Shown: positions 34,225 to 43,964, counted from the stretch's first letter. The stretch: 64,000 bases of DNA from Paenibacillus monticola (GCF_009664975.1 NZ_WJXB01000002.1:186001-250000), one strand, 5' to 3'. Notes: generated by a model not told the origin, from the letters alone. Translations and numbers: made by a program.

Positions 34225-35016
34225 TCACCCATGCAGCAACGACTCTGCGCCGTCACAGTAGATTTCGGTGCCCGTAATATGATCCGAATCCTCGGAAGCC
34301 AGGAACAAGGCCAGCTTCGCGACCTGATCGGGACGTCCGGGTCCTTCCTCCAGTGGCTGTCCCCCCTTCGGAAATTCAACAGGAATCTGCACTTCCTTGA
34401 GATCCTCGGAAGGGTACGTATTATCATCAATATTCGTCGAAATCGCACCAGGACAGATCGCATTTACGCGAATTTTGTATTGAGCCAGTTCCAGAGCCGC
34501 CATTTTCATAAAAGCAACCTGTCCCGCCTTGCTTGTACTGTAGGCGGAGAAGCCAATGTTTGAAAATACCCGATTTCCGTTAATGGAGCTGTTAATCAGA
34601 ATACTTCCGCCACTCGTTTTAAGATGCGGGATGGCATACTTCACGGTCGCAAAGGTCCCCCGCAAGTTGATGTGTATCGTCTGATCCCAGGCCTCGATAT
34701 CCATAGTTTCAATCGGTGTCATGGCACCGTTAATCCCCGCATTGGCAAAAACAATATCAAGCCGCCCCCATTGGGCAGCGGCCTGCTTTACGGCTGCTTC
34801 TACCTGCTGCGGTTCAGCAATGTCACACTCAATCACGACGGCTTGCCCACCTTCTTCTTCCACCTGCTGCCTGACCTTCTCCGCATTCTCCACCGTACGG
34901 TCGAGCATAATTACCTTGGCACCGTTTCTCGCGAATTCAAGTACTGTAGCCCGTCCAATACCGGAGCCACCACCTGTGACGATGGCAACCTTGTCCTTCA
35001 GCTTCTGATTCGTCAT
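34225..35016 (-). CDS. Short-chain dehydrogenase/reductase
   Basis: A 263-residue classical SDR. The NAD(P)-binding motif TGGGSGIGRAT is at about 14-24, NAG at about 93, and catalytic Ser with YSTSK (Tyr-x-x-x-Lys) at about 155-160. Acidic Asp after the second strand (VIMLDRT) favours NAD+. As last gene after the GH105 and acetylesterase genes in the rhamnogalacturonan locus, it may oxidise or reduce a liberated sugar such as rhamnose or a galacturonate derivative; the substrate is an inference only. The ATG follows GGAGG. Confidence 0.88.
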   Translation of the reverse strand: MTNQKLKDKVAIVTGGGSGIGRATVLEFARNGAKVIMLDRTVENAEKVRQQVEEEGGQAVVIECDIAEPQQVEAAVKQAAAQWGRLDIVFANAGINGAMTPIETMDIEAWDQTIHINLRGTFATVKYAIPHLKTSGGSILINSSINGNRVFSNIGFSAYSTSKAGQVAFMKMAALELAQYKIRVNAICPGAISTNIDDNTYPSEDLKEVQIPVEFPKGGQPLEEGPGRPDQVAKLALFLASEDSDHITGTEIYCDGAESLLHG

Positions 35017-35105
35017 TTTGTAATAACCTCCTTCACGATATGCATGCTTTCCAGTTAAGTTCTTTCCTTAACCTTACCCTCGCATACGGGAAGATGAATC
35101 GGATA

Positions 35106-36140
35106 TTAACCGTAGAGATTACTCTTTGTCCGCAGCACTTGTGCTAGATAAGCTAACGTCAGCCCTTGGCCCCAGCCTTGAATCCGTTTCTTCGGCACCT
35201 GCCGGTAGCCGTCAATATCATTCATGACAGCCGTCCCTGCGGAGACATCGGTAACGGTGCCGTCTTCTTTGATCTTTGACAAGATCCCTTGAAGCGCAAG
35301 GTTAGAATATTTGTTATATAAACGTCCCTGCATCAACACTGCGGTGGCAATCCCTGCCGAAGCGGAGGTTTCCAGATAAGAGGATTCATCATCCAGTACA
35401 GTATGCCACAAGCCTTCAGGTGATTGCAGACGAACGAGCGCTGCCAATTGATCGCGGAGCGAGCCTTCTATAATCATGAAGGAAGGATGGGTAACTTCAA
35501 CCAACCGCAGTGCTTTAGCCATGGTTAGCGCAGCCCAAGAGTTCCCGCGTGCCCAATACATCCCGGACATATTGTTCTGATTCACATGATCCCAGCCGTG
35601 ATAATACAGGTTCGTATCCGGATTCTGCAGAAATTGCTCATGACCGTGGTATTGGGCCAGACCATCCTCGATATATTCGCGATTATTCAGCACATAGCCG
35701 ATACGCAGCAAATAATAACCAGCCATAAACATCGTATCGACCCACGCCTGCTGAGGAAATACATAACTAAGGGAGTTCACTGTATGCTGAAAAATTCCAT
35801 GGGCAAACCGCTCAGCTTTGCCACGCAAGAATTCTGCCATTTCAATCGCTATATCCAAGTAATTCTGATCTCCAGTCGCTTCGTATAGAGTCAACAGACA
35901 ATGTCCGATGGATATCCCGTTAACGGAAAGCTTCGGCAGCCCTTCGGCCAAATTCTCGTCTACCCAGGTCTTTAGCGCGATGAGATACTCTTCCTTGCCT
36001 GTCGCTTCATAAGCTTCACATACGCCATAAAAAGCTACACCGCCCGGCCAATCCCATGAAAAATCCATGCGGAGAGTACGGTCTACAACACGATCAATTG
36101 TTTTTTGAATTTGTTCTTCATCAAAGATAAAAGCTGGCAT
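35106..36140 (-). CDS. yesR: GH105 unsaturated rhamnogalacturonyl hydrolase (YesR-like)
   Basis: A 344-residue (alpha/alpha)6-barrel enzyme, the same length as B. subtilis YesR. It removes the unsaturated galacturonyl residue from the lyase products of rhamnogalacturonan I. WVDTMFMAGYYLLR carries the catalytic Asp equivalent to YteR Asp143; YYHGWDHVNQNNMSGMYWARGNSW, where the last Trp-Ala-Arg-Gly-Asn is highly conserved, forms the active-site floor. No signal peptide, so it acts on imported oligosaccharides. AGGTG stands eight bases before the ATG. Between the acetylesterase and SDR genes on the same strand. Confidence 0.93.
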   Translation of the reverse strand: MPAFIFDEEQIQKTIDRVVDRTLRMDFSWDWPGGVAFYGVCEAYEATGKEEYLIALKTWVDENLAEGLPKLSVNGISIGHCLLTLYEATGDQNYLDIAIEMAEFLRGKAERFAHGIFQHTVNSLSYVFPQQAWVDTMFMAGYYLLRIGYVLNNREYIEDGLAQYHGHEQFLQNPDTNLYYHGWDHVNQNNMSGMYWARGNSWAALTMAKALRLVEVTHPSFMIIEGSLRDQLAALVRLQSPEGLWHTVLDDESSYLETSASAGIATAVLMQGRLYNKYSNLALQGILSKIKEDGTVTDVSAGTAVMNDIDGYRQVPKKRIQGWGQGLTLAYLAQVLRTKSNLYG

Positions 36141-36179
36141 GCTGCTTACACCTCTTTCTTAAAAATAAATACTACAACG

Positions 36180-37304
36180 TTATTCCCCTTGGCGCAGATG
36201 AATCAATAGATCATGTAATCCGGCTTCACGGATTCCTTCCACCACAAGTTCTGCCAGCAGACGTGCTCCTTTAATCTGAAAATGAGTATTATCCTGCACT
36301 CCAGCCGGGTGATGAATATATTCACCGGGATAGCTCCACATGAACAATTCCTTCGACCCTTCTGGACCATAAGCTTCAAAAAGCTTGCGGCTCTTCTGCT
36401 CCAGATCAATCAGCGGCACCTGCTCCGTTTCGGCCAATTCCTTCATGGCACTCAGATAATCCCCATGGCTGTCCAGAATTCGACCTTCCGAGTTGAACCT
36501 TCTCCGGTGTACCGATGTTACAAACACTGGATACGCCCCCGCATTCCTAGCCGCTGACAACAGCAGCCGTAAATGTTCTTGGTAGGTAGAAAAAGGCTTG
36601 GTATGACGGGCTTCATCGCCCTTGGAATCGTTATGCCCAAACTGGATGAACAGATAATCCCGTGGCCTGATTTCTGCTGAAATAACCTTTAAATGCCCTT
36701 CCTCGATAAAGCTCTTCGAGCTTCGCCCAGATAACGCCCGATTATCTACCGCAACGCCAGCTTTGAAGCTGAGTGGCAGCAGCTGCCCCCAGCCTGCATA
36801 AGGGTAACCGGCCTCTCCTTGATCTGTCACCGTAGAATCACCTGCCAAATACAGAACTAGCGCTTCAGTATCTGGTAGAATCTCCAGCGCATTTATCCGC
36901 GGTGCAGAGCCGGAGAAAGACAGCCGCAGCTGCCCATCCCTAATCCGCATCGAGAAGGATTCCCGCAACCATTGTCCGGCCGGAACATTTATCGGGTCCA
37001 GCACGAACTTTCCGTTTCCGGCGCGGATAACCGTGTTGGTATCTGCAAGAACGTCACCCAGAAGCAGCGTTATCCGGTAAATCCCATCGGGCAAATCCAC
37101 CAGAAACACGGCTTTGTGCGGAATGCAGAAATCATTCCGCAAAGAATCATTTCCTCCTCTAAAGCGTCCGAATACAGACGAATCAGGTGTGAAGCCATAT
37201 CCACGCTCCAAGGTGTACAGCGTGTCCGGCTGCACTTTGGTATAGCCAGGTTCTGCTGCCTCAAGGCCAAAATCAAAAGAATAGGATTCCAAATTCAGCC
37301 GCAC
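36180..37304 (-). CDS. Rhamnogalacturonan acetylesterase (SGNH hydrolase, RhgT/YesT-like)
   Basis: 374 residues in two parts: an N-terminal beta-sandwich of about 140 residues (YSFDFGLEAAEPGYTKV, then FGRFRGG) and a C-terminal SGNH domain. LYLAGDSTVTDQ has the nucleophile Ser, GRSSKSF gives block II Gly, IQFGHND block III, and DNTHFQIKG has the Asp-x-x-His. It removes acetyl groups from galacturonic acid residues of rhamnogalacturonan. No signal peptide: it works in the cytoplasm on imported fragments. The start may be GTG at 37304 or TTG at 37292, the latter with AAAGGTG eight bases upstream. Confidence 0.9.
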   Translation of the reverse strand: MRLNLESYSFDFGLEAAEPGYTKVQPDTLYTLERGYGFTPDSSVFGRFRGGNDSLRNDFCIPHKAVFLVDLPDGIYRITLLLGDVLADTNTVIRAGNGKFVLDPINVPAGQWLRESFSMRIRDGQLRLSFSGSAPRINALEILPDTEALVLYLAGDSTVTDQGEAGYPYAGWGQLLPLSFKAGVAVDNRALSGRSSKSFIEEGHLKVISAEIRPRDYLFIQFGHNDSKGDEARHTKPFSTYQEHLRLLLSAARNAGAYPVFVTSVHRRRFNSEGRILDSHGDYLSAMKELAETEQVPLIDLEQKSRKLFEAYGPEGSKELFMWSYPGEYIHHPAGVQDNTHFQIKGARLLAELVVEGIREAGLHDLLIHLRQGE

Positions 37305-37317
37305 CTTTCTAAAGAGA

Positions 37318-38157
37318 TTAACCTTTTAACCCACTGGTGCTGATTCCATCCACAATTTGTTTTTGGAAAATAAAGAAAATCAGCATAACCGGCATAAGGC
37401 TGAGTACAGACATGGCGAACATTGGTCCCCAATTGGATACAGATTCACTGTCCAGGAACATTTTCAGTCCCATAGAAACCGTGTATTTGGAAGGGGAGTT
37501 CAGGTAGAGTACCGGTCCGAGCAAATCCTCCCAACGCCAGTAGAAGGAAAAGATAGCCGCTGTCGCCATAGATGGGCGGATCAGTGGAAGAATGATTTTG
37601 AAATACAGCCGGAATTTGCCGCAGCCGTCAATCGTAGCCGCCTCATCCAGTTCTACCGGAATCGTCCGGATGAATTGCAGCATCAGAAAGGTAAAGAAAG
37701 GTACACCGAAGAATTGGGGAATAACGATCGGGCGAATACTGTCTAACCAGTTCAGCTTGGTATAAATAATGTATTGTGGCACGAGCACCACATCCGAAGG
37801 AAGCATTAACGTCATCATCATCAGGCCAAACCATAACCCATGGCCTACAAATTTGTTGCGGGCAAAACCGAAGGCGACCAATGAAGAGGAAAAGACCGCT
37901 CCGAAAGAGGCTATGATCACAATCACAAATGAATTCTTAATGAAGACACCGAATGAGTAACCAGCGACGCCTTCCCAGCCTTTGGCGTAATTGCCCCAAT
38001 CCCATGGATGAGGGAACAGCTGCTGAGCAGTAACCATTACTAGGCGGCTTTCTTTAAAAGAACTCATGATCATCCACAGAATCGGGTACAACATCACTAT
38101 GGCGAGTCCACCGATGAGAATATGGTACAGCGGCCATTTAATTTTTAATTTCGTCAT
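37318..38157 (-). CDS. yesQ: Carbohydrate ABC transporter permease, YesQ/MalG type
   Basis: 279 residues with six membrane helices and the EAA loop (ELDEAATIDGCGKFRLYFKIILPLIRPSM), which couples to the shared ATPase. CUT1 family; it pairs with the preceding permease as the channel for rhamnogalacturonan oligosaccharides. It starts three bases after the previous stop, with GGAGGTGG upstream of the ATG. No ATPase gene lies in the locus, as in B. subtilis, where MsmX energises several such systems. Confidence 0.92.
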   Translation of the reverse strand: MTKLKIKWPLYHILIGGLAIVMLYPILWMIMSSFKESRLVMVTAQQLFPHPWDWGNYAKGWEGVAGYSFGVFIKNSFVIVIIASFGAVFSSSLVAFGFARNKFVGHGLWFGLMMMTLMLPSDVVLVPQYIIYTKLNWLDSIRPIVIPQFFGVPFFTFLMLQFIRTIPVELDEAATIDGCGKFRLYFKIILPLIRPSMATAAIFSFYWRWEDLLGPVLYLNSPSKYTVSMGLKMFLDSESVSNWGPMFAMSVLSLMPVMLIFFIFQKQIVDGISTSGLKG

Positions 38158-38160
38158 GGC

Positions 38161-39114
38161 TTATTTTCCACCTCCCGATTCGTAGAAGACCCATGATTTG
38201 GATGTCTTGAATAAGATACCTGTCATGATACCGATCAACAACAGCATGACCCATGCCATCGCTGAAGCATATCCCATGTTATTGAACATGAAGGCCTGAC
38301 GGAACAAATAGAGGGAATACAGCATTGTTCCATCCATTGGACCGCCCTCACCCTTGGATATAATATAGGCCGGTACAAAGGTCATAAAGGCGCTGATCGT
38401 CTGCATCACCAGGTTAAACAGAATGACTGAACTAAGCAATGGCAGGGTGATCTTGAAGAACTTCCGGAAAAAGCTGGCCCCGTCAACACTGGCCGCCTCA
38501 TACATTTCGCCGGGAATATTCTTCAGACCTGCCAGGAATATCAGCATGGAGGAGCCGAACTGCCATACAGACAACGTGATCAGCATAAACAGTGAAGCGC
38601 TTGGGTTACCGAACCAGCTTACGGGTCCAAGACCAAAGAAACCGAACAATCCGTTAATAATTCCAGTATCGCTAAAAATATTACGCCACATGATCGAAAC
38701 TGCGACACTGCCGCCGATAATGGAAGGCAGGTAATAGACCGTGCGGTAGGCACCAACCATCCGCGATTTCGTATTGAGAATCATTGCCACGAACAAGGCA
38801 AAGCCAAGTCTCAATGGCACACCGATAAATACATACAGAAAAGTTACCTTTAAGGAATGCAGATATTTCGGGTCATTCGTAAACATTTTGGTATAATTGT
38901 CCATCCCCACCCAGTGGGGTGGGGAGAACAGATTATATTTGGTAAAAGACAGATAAAGTGAAACAATCATTGGCACCAGTGTAAAGCAGAGAAAACCGAT
39001 TACGAACGGACTAATAAAAGCGTAACCTGTCAGATTTTTCTTCAGCATATGATTAAATGTTTTCTTCTTCTTATACATTATCGGATTCGTAGAAATAGGG
39101 TTGCTAACAGCCAA
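38161..39114 (-). CDS. yesP: Carbohydrate ABC transporter permease, YesP/MalF type
   Basis: 317 residues with six predicted membrane helices; the long N-terminus is basic (MYKKKKTFNHMLKKN). EAA loop: EMYEAASVDGASFFRKFFKITLPLLS. The LTGYAFISPFVIGFLCFTLVPM opening is usual for MalF-type permeases. The start is TTG at 39114 (GGAGAACC upstream). It forms the heterodimeric pore with the next gene and receives substrate from the binding protein encoded just upstream. Confidence 0.92.
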   Translation of the reverse strand: MAVSNPISTNPIMYKKKKTFNHMLKKNLTGYAFISPFVIGFLCFTLVPMIVSLYLSFTKYNLFSPPHWVGMDNYTKMFTNDPKYLHSLKVTFLYVFIGVPLRLGFALFVAMILNTKSRMVGAYRTVYYLPSIIGGSVAVSIMWRNIFSDTGIINGLFGFFGLGPVSWFGNPSASLFMLITLSVWQFGSSMLIFLAGLKNIPGEMYEAASVDGASFFRKFFKITLPLLSSVILFNLVMQTISAFMTFVPAYIISKGEGGPMDGTMLYSLYLFRQAFMFNNMGYASAMAWVMLLLIGIMTGILFKTSKSWVFYESGGGK

Positions 39115-39169
39115 GGTTCTCCATCTCCTTCTCTAATTTGTGTGAATCACAGTATGGCCCGCTTCTCTA

Positions 39170-40495
39170 TTACCGGCTTCCGAGAATAGCATTTGCTTCT
39201 TTACGGAACTGGGCAGCAGCGGCATCCGGCTTAATCTGTCCAAAATTCATCTGCTCAGCAAGGTCAGTCAGCAGTGCCACAACTTCAGGCGATCCAACTG
39301 GAGGACTCATCGGAGATGTTTTCGGTTCCATATCAGCTACGAACTGGAATACCTGCTTACCGGAATCTGATAATTCTGTTGTAAGGGCTTCTTTGATTTT
39401 GCTGGAAATCGGTACGCCACGTTCGCCTTTAATCAATTTATTGGCTTCGACGTTATTCGTCCAGAAGTCAACGAACTTAGCGGCTTCTTCTTTAGCCTTG
39501 GAGTTTGCGGTAATGGACCAGTACATACTAGGCTGCATATACAGACCTTTTTCCATATCCGGGCCAGGCATTTGCGCCAGCGCCATTGGGCGGTTAACCG
39601 CAATTTGCAAGGCTACGTACTGATTCGACCATTGCCACATGCCTATGCCGGTTGATTTCACGACATCTGTTTCTTCAATAACACCCTTGGTCTGGCTCAG
39701 TTTATCCTGACTTGGAACGGCTCCAGCCTCAATCAAACCAGATAACATTCCAAAAAACTCACTGAACATCGCGTCATCTTCATAACCTAGTGCAGTTCCA
39801 TCCGTATTATAAAGAGACAATCCTTTGGTCCGCAGATAATAATTGAAGAAGACATCCGCAGCCATTGAGCTATCCATGTACAAGCCTGCTGCTTTTGCTT
39901 TCGTAGCTATTTCCTTGTATTGATCCCAAGTCCAGTTCTCCGGTATGGAATCCACACCAGCTTTCTTCAACAGTTCCGGATCATATTGAAAACCAAGCAC
40001 GTTTACGCCAAGCGGAACTCCATACTGCTTGTCACCGATTTTACCAGTAGCCAGCACGTTCTCATTGACATCAGCAACCTGGATTTGTTTATTCAGATAA
40101 GGAGTCATATCTTCCAGTTGTCCGTTAGATCCATATTGGTTGATATAGGAAACATCCATTTGGACGATATCGGGTAGACGATTCGCAGCGGCTTGTGGGG
40201 CCAGCTTCTTCCAGTAATCATCAAAGGATGCATATTCAGGCTCAATGGTTACATTCGGGTTCGCCGCTTCATACATGTCAATAACTTGCTGTGTATAAGA
40301 ATGTCTTGTATCCCCGCCCCACCAAGCGATGCGCAATGTCACTGGTTCTGTCGAACTTGTGGCAGCCGGTGCATTAGTTGCAGCAGCGTTTGCTCCCGCA
40401 TCTGTTGGAGCTGCATTGTTGTTATTCCCTCCACCACAGCCTGACAGCATGGATAAGAGCAATGGGATCGCTAATAAAGAATATCTTTTTTTCAA
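39170..40495 (-). CDS. yesO: Extracellular sugar-binding lipoprotein, YesO type
   Basis: About 441 residues; lipobox LLSMLSGC with a following Gly-Asn-rich linker, then a CUT1 solute-binding fold starting VTLRIAWWGGDTRHSYTQQVIDMYE. It should bind rhamnogalacturonan fragments for the adjacent permeases. Two in-frame TTG codons open the gene; GGGGAG is eight bases before the one at 40495 and two bases before that at 40501, so I choose 40495. A cre site lies about 50 bases upstream of the start. First gene of the transport-and-degradation unit. Confidence 0.92.
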   Translation of the reverse strand: MKKRYSLLAIPLLLSMLSGCGGGNNNNAAPTDAGANAAATNAPAATSSTEPVTLRIAWWGGDTRHSYTQQVIDMYEAANPNVTIEPEYASFDDYWKKLAPQAAANRLPDIVQMDVSYINQYGSNGQLEDMTPYLNKQIQVADVNENVLATGKIGDKQYGVPLGVNVLGFQYDPELLKKAGVDSIPENWTWDQYKEIATKAKAAGLYMDSSMAADVFFNYYLRTKGLSLYNTDGTALGYEDDAMFSEFFGMLSGLIEAGAVPSQDKLSQTKGVIEETDVVKSTGIGMWQWSNQYVALQIAVNRPMALAQMPGPDMEKGLYMQPSMYWSITANSKAKEEAAKFVDFWTNNVEANKLIKGERGVPISSKIKEALTTELSDSGKQVFQFVADMEPKTSPMSPPVGSPEVVALLTDLAEQMNFGQIKPDAAAAQFRKEANAILGSR

Positions 40496-40544
40496 GTTCA
40501 AATCTCCCCTTTTTGATGCGATTTTAGAAAGCCGCCTCTTTCAT

Positions 40545-40558
40545 TGTTAGCGCTTCCA
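40545..40558. promoter_or_regulatory. cre site in the yesO promoter region
   Basis: On the minus strand TGGAAGCGCTAACA matches the cre consensus at 13 of 14 positions (G for W). It follows a TATACA-like -10 by two bases, so CcpA would repress initiation. Confidence 0.65.
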
Positions 40559-40624
40559 TGTATAGAATCTTCTCAAATTTTCAGTCATTGGTGAATACAA
40601 AAAACCGTTATGTTTGTGCAATAA

Positions 40625-42190
40625 TCAGTTCGATTGCGGCTTCATAAAGTCGGTTGGAGTCTTTCCTGTCACTTTTTTGAAGACTTGACTGAAATACTGG
40701 GCATTGCCGCCGAAGCCAAAAATTTCAGCCAACTCGAATACCTTCACATCCCCGCTGCGGATAATATGCTCTGATGCCTTGGTGATTCGATAATTGGTAA
40801 CGTAGTTGGAAAACTTCTCACCCGTCACCTTTTTGAAAATTTTCCCGAGATAATCAGAATTCATGTACAGCATTTCAGCAGCGACGGAACCTAGTGACAG
40901 CTCCGAATTCTGGTAATCCTCGGCAATGATCCGCAGCATTTTGTCCACGATAGAGGATTGACGAGACATGAAATGGCGGTCATATATTGCTGTCAATTGG
41001 GCTGCCACCTGTTTGACATATACTTTAAGACCACATAACGTCCCAAGTTCAGCAAGCTCCGCCATCCCGGCGGTGAAAGCAGTTCTTTCTTCCGGGAGGC
41101 ACAATCTGATCATTGCGGAATACAGCTGCAGGACGTATGAACGGGTCACATTGATATCGAAACGCTGTGCAGAGAGCACACCAAATAGTCGTTCCAGCTC
41201 AAGATCCACGGCTTCTTTATCCCCAGCCTTGATTAGCTGGCAGATTTCCTCTTCCTCCAAATCAATCTCATGCCCTTCATTCAGCTCATCAACAGGAATA
41301 TCACGCCCGGTAATGAGACTGCCAGCATCCAAATAGAAGCGATGATTCATACATTGCAAAGTCTGCCGGTACAGCCTGCGTGAATGAATCATTCGATCGG
41401 CGTCGCTAACCGCAATGGTCACATCTATTTTATAAAATTCGCAAAAAATCTCTCTGACTTCACCGATACGAGTTAGTAGGGTGTCACTATTGGCAGTATC
41501 CTCCACATGCTCTAGTAATATTAGCAAATGGCTACCTATCGTAGCACTCAGCAATACCTCTTGCAGCATATCTTGGGCGATATTTTGCAGGGCGAATAAA
41601 TGCTCATATTCGTAGGAATCCTCAAGTCTAAATAGAATCAACCGAACAATCTTGCCGTTTAGTTCAATCCCGAACAAGTCCTGGTAATATTCAAGATCAT
41701 GGCTTCCATAGGTTTTGTTCGAAATCCATTCCTTCAGAAATTGTTCCTTCACATGGGGAAGAACCTTGGTCAGACGTTGCTTCATCCCGCTGACGAATAG
41801 TTCCCGATTCTCTAGTTCCTCCAACTCCTGTACCAGCTCAACCAGCGCATCATGAATCTGATTTTCGTTACAAGGCTTTAGCAGATAATGCTTAACCCCA
41901 TGCTGCATGGCTGTTCGCGCGTAGTCGAAATCCTTATAACCGGTCAGCATGACGAATTTCACCTCTGGAAAGCGCTCGCTGCAGCGCTGCACCAATCCCA
42001 ACCCATCCAGACCGGGCATAGCAATATCTGTGATGACAATCTGCGGACGCAAAGACTCTATTTTATCCAACGCTTCAAGGCCATTTCGAGCGGTGCCGAC
42101 TAACTCCACCCCAGCTTTCTCCCAATCCACAACCTGTGACATCCCCTCCAGAATCAGGCGTTCATCATCCACGAGTAGCAATCTATACAT
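40625..42190 (-). CDS. yesN: YesN response regulator (AraC type)
   Basis: 521 residues: receiver domain (LLLVDDERLILEGM, phospho-Asp in IVITDIAMPGLDG at about 55), a long middle region of about 270 residues, and an AraC domain at the C-terminus (YLGKIFKKVTGEKFSNYV, YFSQVFKKVTGKTPTDFMK). The expected activator of yesO and the genes after it. GAGAGG stands six bases before the ATG at 42190; a TTG at 42196 is rejected. The start overlaps the kinase stop by a few bases, so the pair is translationally coupled. Confidence 0.93.
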   Translation of the reverse strand: MYRLLLVDDERLILEGMSQVVDWEKAGVELVGTARNGLEALDKIESLRPQIVITDIAMPGLDGLGLVQRCSERFPEVKFVMLTGYKDFDYARTAMQHGVKHYLLKPCNENQIHDALVELVQELEELENRELFVSGMKQRLTKVLPHVKEQFLKEWISNKTYGSHDLEYYQDLFGIELNGKIVRLILFRLEDSYEYEHLFALQNIAQDMLQEVLLSATIGSHLLILLEHVEDTANSDTLLTRIGEVREIFCEFYKIDVTIAVSDADRMIHSRRLYRQTLQCMNHRFYLDAGSLITGRDIPVDELNEGHEIDLEEEEICQLIKAGDKEAVDLELERLFGVLSAQRFDINVTRSYVLQLYSAMIRLCLPEERTAFTAGMAELAELGTLCGLKVYVKQVAAQLTAIYDRHFMSRQSSIVDKMLRIIAEDYQNSELSLGSVAAEMLYMNSDYLGKIFKKVTGEKFSNYVTNYRITKASEHIIRSGDVKVFELAEIFGFGGNAQYFSQVFKKVTGKTPTDFMKPQSN

Positions 42191-43964
42191 TCTCAACCTC
42201 TCCTCTCAAATAGGGAATGCGCACATGAATTGTCGTTCCTTGCCCGGGTATACTTTCAACAACCGTGCCCCATTCCTGGCCAAAAACCAGTTGAATCCGT
42301 TCCGTAATATTTGCTAATCCAATCCCTTCACCGCGGGTCTGAATTCTGCCCTGCTGCAATGCGCTGATGAACTCAGCCGTCATCCCTTGGCCATTATCGC
42401 TCACTTGCAGATCTAATCCATATTCTAGGGGCACGACCGTAATTGAAATCGTACAAGGCTCAATATTCGGTTCAAGCGCATACCGAATTGCATTCTCAAT
42501 CAGTGGCTGCAAGGTCAACTTCGGAATACGCGCATCCTGAAATTGAAGAGGGATATCCATATGAAAGTCCAGTCTCTCCTCAAACCGGGTCTTTTGAATG
42601 GTGACATAGCTCTGAACGATACTTAGCTCCTTCTCAAGTGTGATCAACGGGTCCTTGAGGCCAATAGAGCTGCGCAGCAAGTAGCCTAGTGCTTCCACCA
42701 TCTCGGAAATTTTGGACTGCTGATTCATTTTGGCCAACCAGTTAATAGATTCAAGCGTATTGTACAAAAAATGTGGATTTATCTGTGCTTGCAGCGCTTT
42801 GAGCTCAGTCTCCCGAATAATAAGCTGCTTCGAATAATTCTCATCAATAAGCTCTCTAATCCGACGAATCATCATTTTGAAGGTCCGGTTCAGTTGACTT
42901 ACTTCGTCTTGTGCTGTTTGTGAGACCATACCTAGCGCCTGCTCCTCCAGATTATCCAGATCGCCCATTTCAATCTTCCTCATCCGATCGGTCAGCTTCG
43001 AGATTGGACGTACAATGCTACGAGCGAACCGATAACCTAACAGCAATCCAAGTAGAAGAAGACAAGCAAAGATTACGACTACCAGTCTTTTGACCACTGA
43101 AATTTGTTGGAACATCCCATTAAACGGAGTCGCATTAATATAAGTCCAGTCCATGTAAGAAGATTTAGTCTTGGCTACAAAATAGGTCCCGCTGTCATAG
43201 CTTGCCGTACGATATACCTCAGGACGCCCGATCTCTCTAGCAAGCTCCTGCGGCATAAGAATCGAATTCTCAGGGTAAATCGCCAGCCCGGTTTGGGCAT
43301 CGGCGACAATTAGCTGGCCTTTACTCGTGGTAGAATCCGTATTATCAGCAATAATCCGATCAATTCGAATGCGTATGACCAGCGTCCCGAGGTTATCCAG
43401 CGTGAAGGTTGAACCTGTGTAGGACTTGATCTGCCGGACAGCCAACAGCGAGTTTTTAGTACCTTGGTTGTACCATACATTACTGCCGCCGGCTTCCATG
43501 GCAAGTGGCTTCAGCTGATCCTGAAGGGCTTGCGACACTCCCTCTCGATTGCCAGCTGTCATCACTCCATCACCGGCATCCATCAGCATCATAGAATAAA
43601 CATATTTCTCCGCACCGGCAAAAGCCACCAATCGGTTGATGATCTTGTTATTCAGAACCTGTCTTTCATAAGGTTGAGGATTGTTACGCAACTGGCGCAG
43701 GCATTGTTGAATCTGTTCATCTGACACTACCGTAAAGGATAACTGCTCTAATTCCCGCAGTTCACTTTCAATGCTGATCGATGACATCCCTAAGATCTCT
43801 GATGCCTTCTCGTAAATCTGTTGATCGTATATTCGGTACACATACTGAAGGACAGTCAGTGAGATAAAGAAGGAAAGCAACAACAAGAAACAGATCAGCA
43901 TTATCATTTTATTAAATATTCCTGAATTATTGTAAGCGCTCTTATTTCTGCGTATCATCAGCAT
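42183..43964 (-). CDS. yesM: YesM sensor histidine kinase
   Basis: A 593-residue kinase: membrane helix (MIMLICFLLLLSFFISLTV), an extracellular sensor of about 245 residues, a second helix (VVIFACLLLLGLLLGY), HAMP, and the His_kinase/HATPase domain with NPHFLYNTLESINWLA, LIENAIRYALE, DNGQGM and GEGIGLANI. AAGAAGAG precedes the ATG at 43964; upstream codons to 44000 lack a ribosome site. It is first of a two-gene unit with yesN. A cre-like sequence is embedded in codons 7-12. Confidence 0.92.
   Translation of the reverse strand: MLMIRRNKSAYNNSGIFNKMIMLICFLLLLSFFISLTVLQYVYRIYDQQIYEKASEILGMSSISIESELRELEQLSFTVVSDEQIQQCLRQLRNNPQPYERQVLNNKIINRLVAFAGAEKYVYSMMLMDAGDGVMTAGNREGVSQALQDQLKPLAMEAGGSNVWYNQGTKNSLLAVRQIKSYTGSTFTLDNLGTLVIRIRIDRIIADNTDSTTSKGQLIVADAQTGLAIYPENSILMPQELAREIGRPEVYRTASYDSGTYFVAKTKSSYMDWTYINATPFNGMFQQISVVKRLVVVIFACLLLLGLLLGYRFARSIVRPISKLTDRMRKIEMGDLDNLEEQALGMVSQTAQDEVSQLNRTFKMMIRRIRELIDENYSKQLIIRETELKALQAQINPHFLYNTLESINWLAKMNQQSKISEMVEALGYLLRSSIGLKDPLITLEKELSIVQSYVTIQKTRFEERLDFHMDIPLQFQDARIPKLTLQPLIENAIRYALEPNIEPCTISITVVPLEYGLDLQVSDNGQGMTAEFISALQQGRIQTRGEGIGLANITERIQLVFGQEWGTVVESIPGQGTTIHVRIPYLRGEVENV
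43931..43944. promoter_or_regulatory. cre-like site inside the 5' end of yesM
   Basis: TGTAAGCGCTCTTA matches 13 of 14 consensus positions (T for C at position 13), located 20 bases into the coding sequence. Intragenic cre sites acting as roadblocks are known in B. subtilis. Confidence 0.5.
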
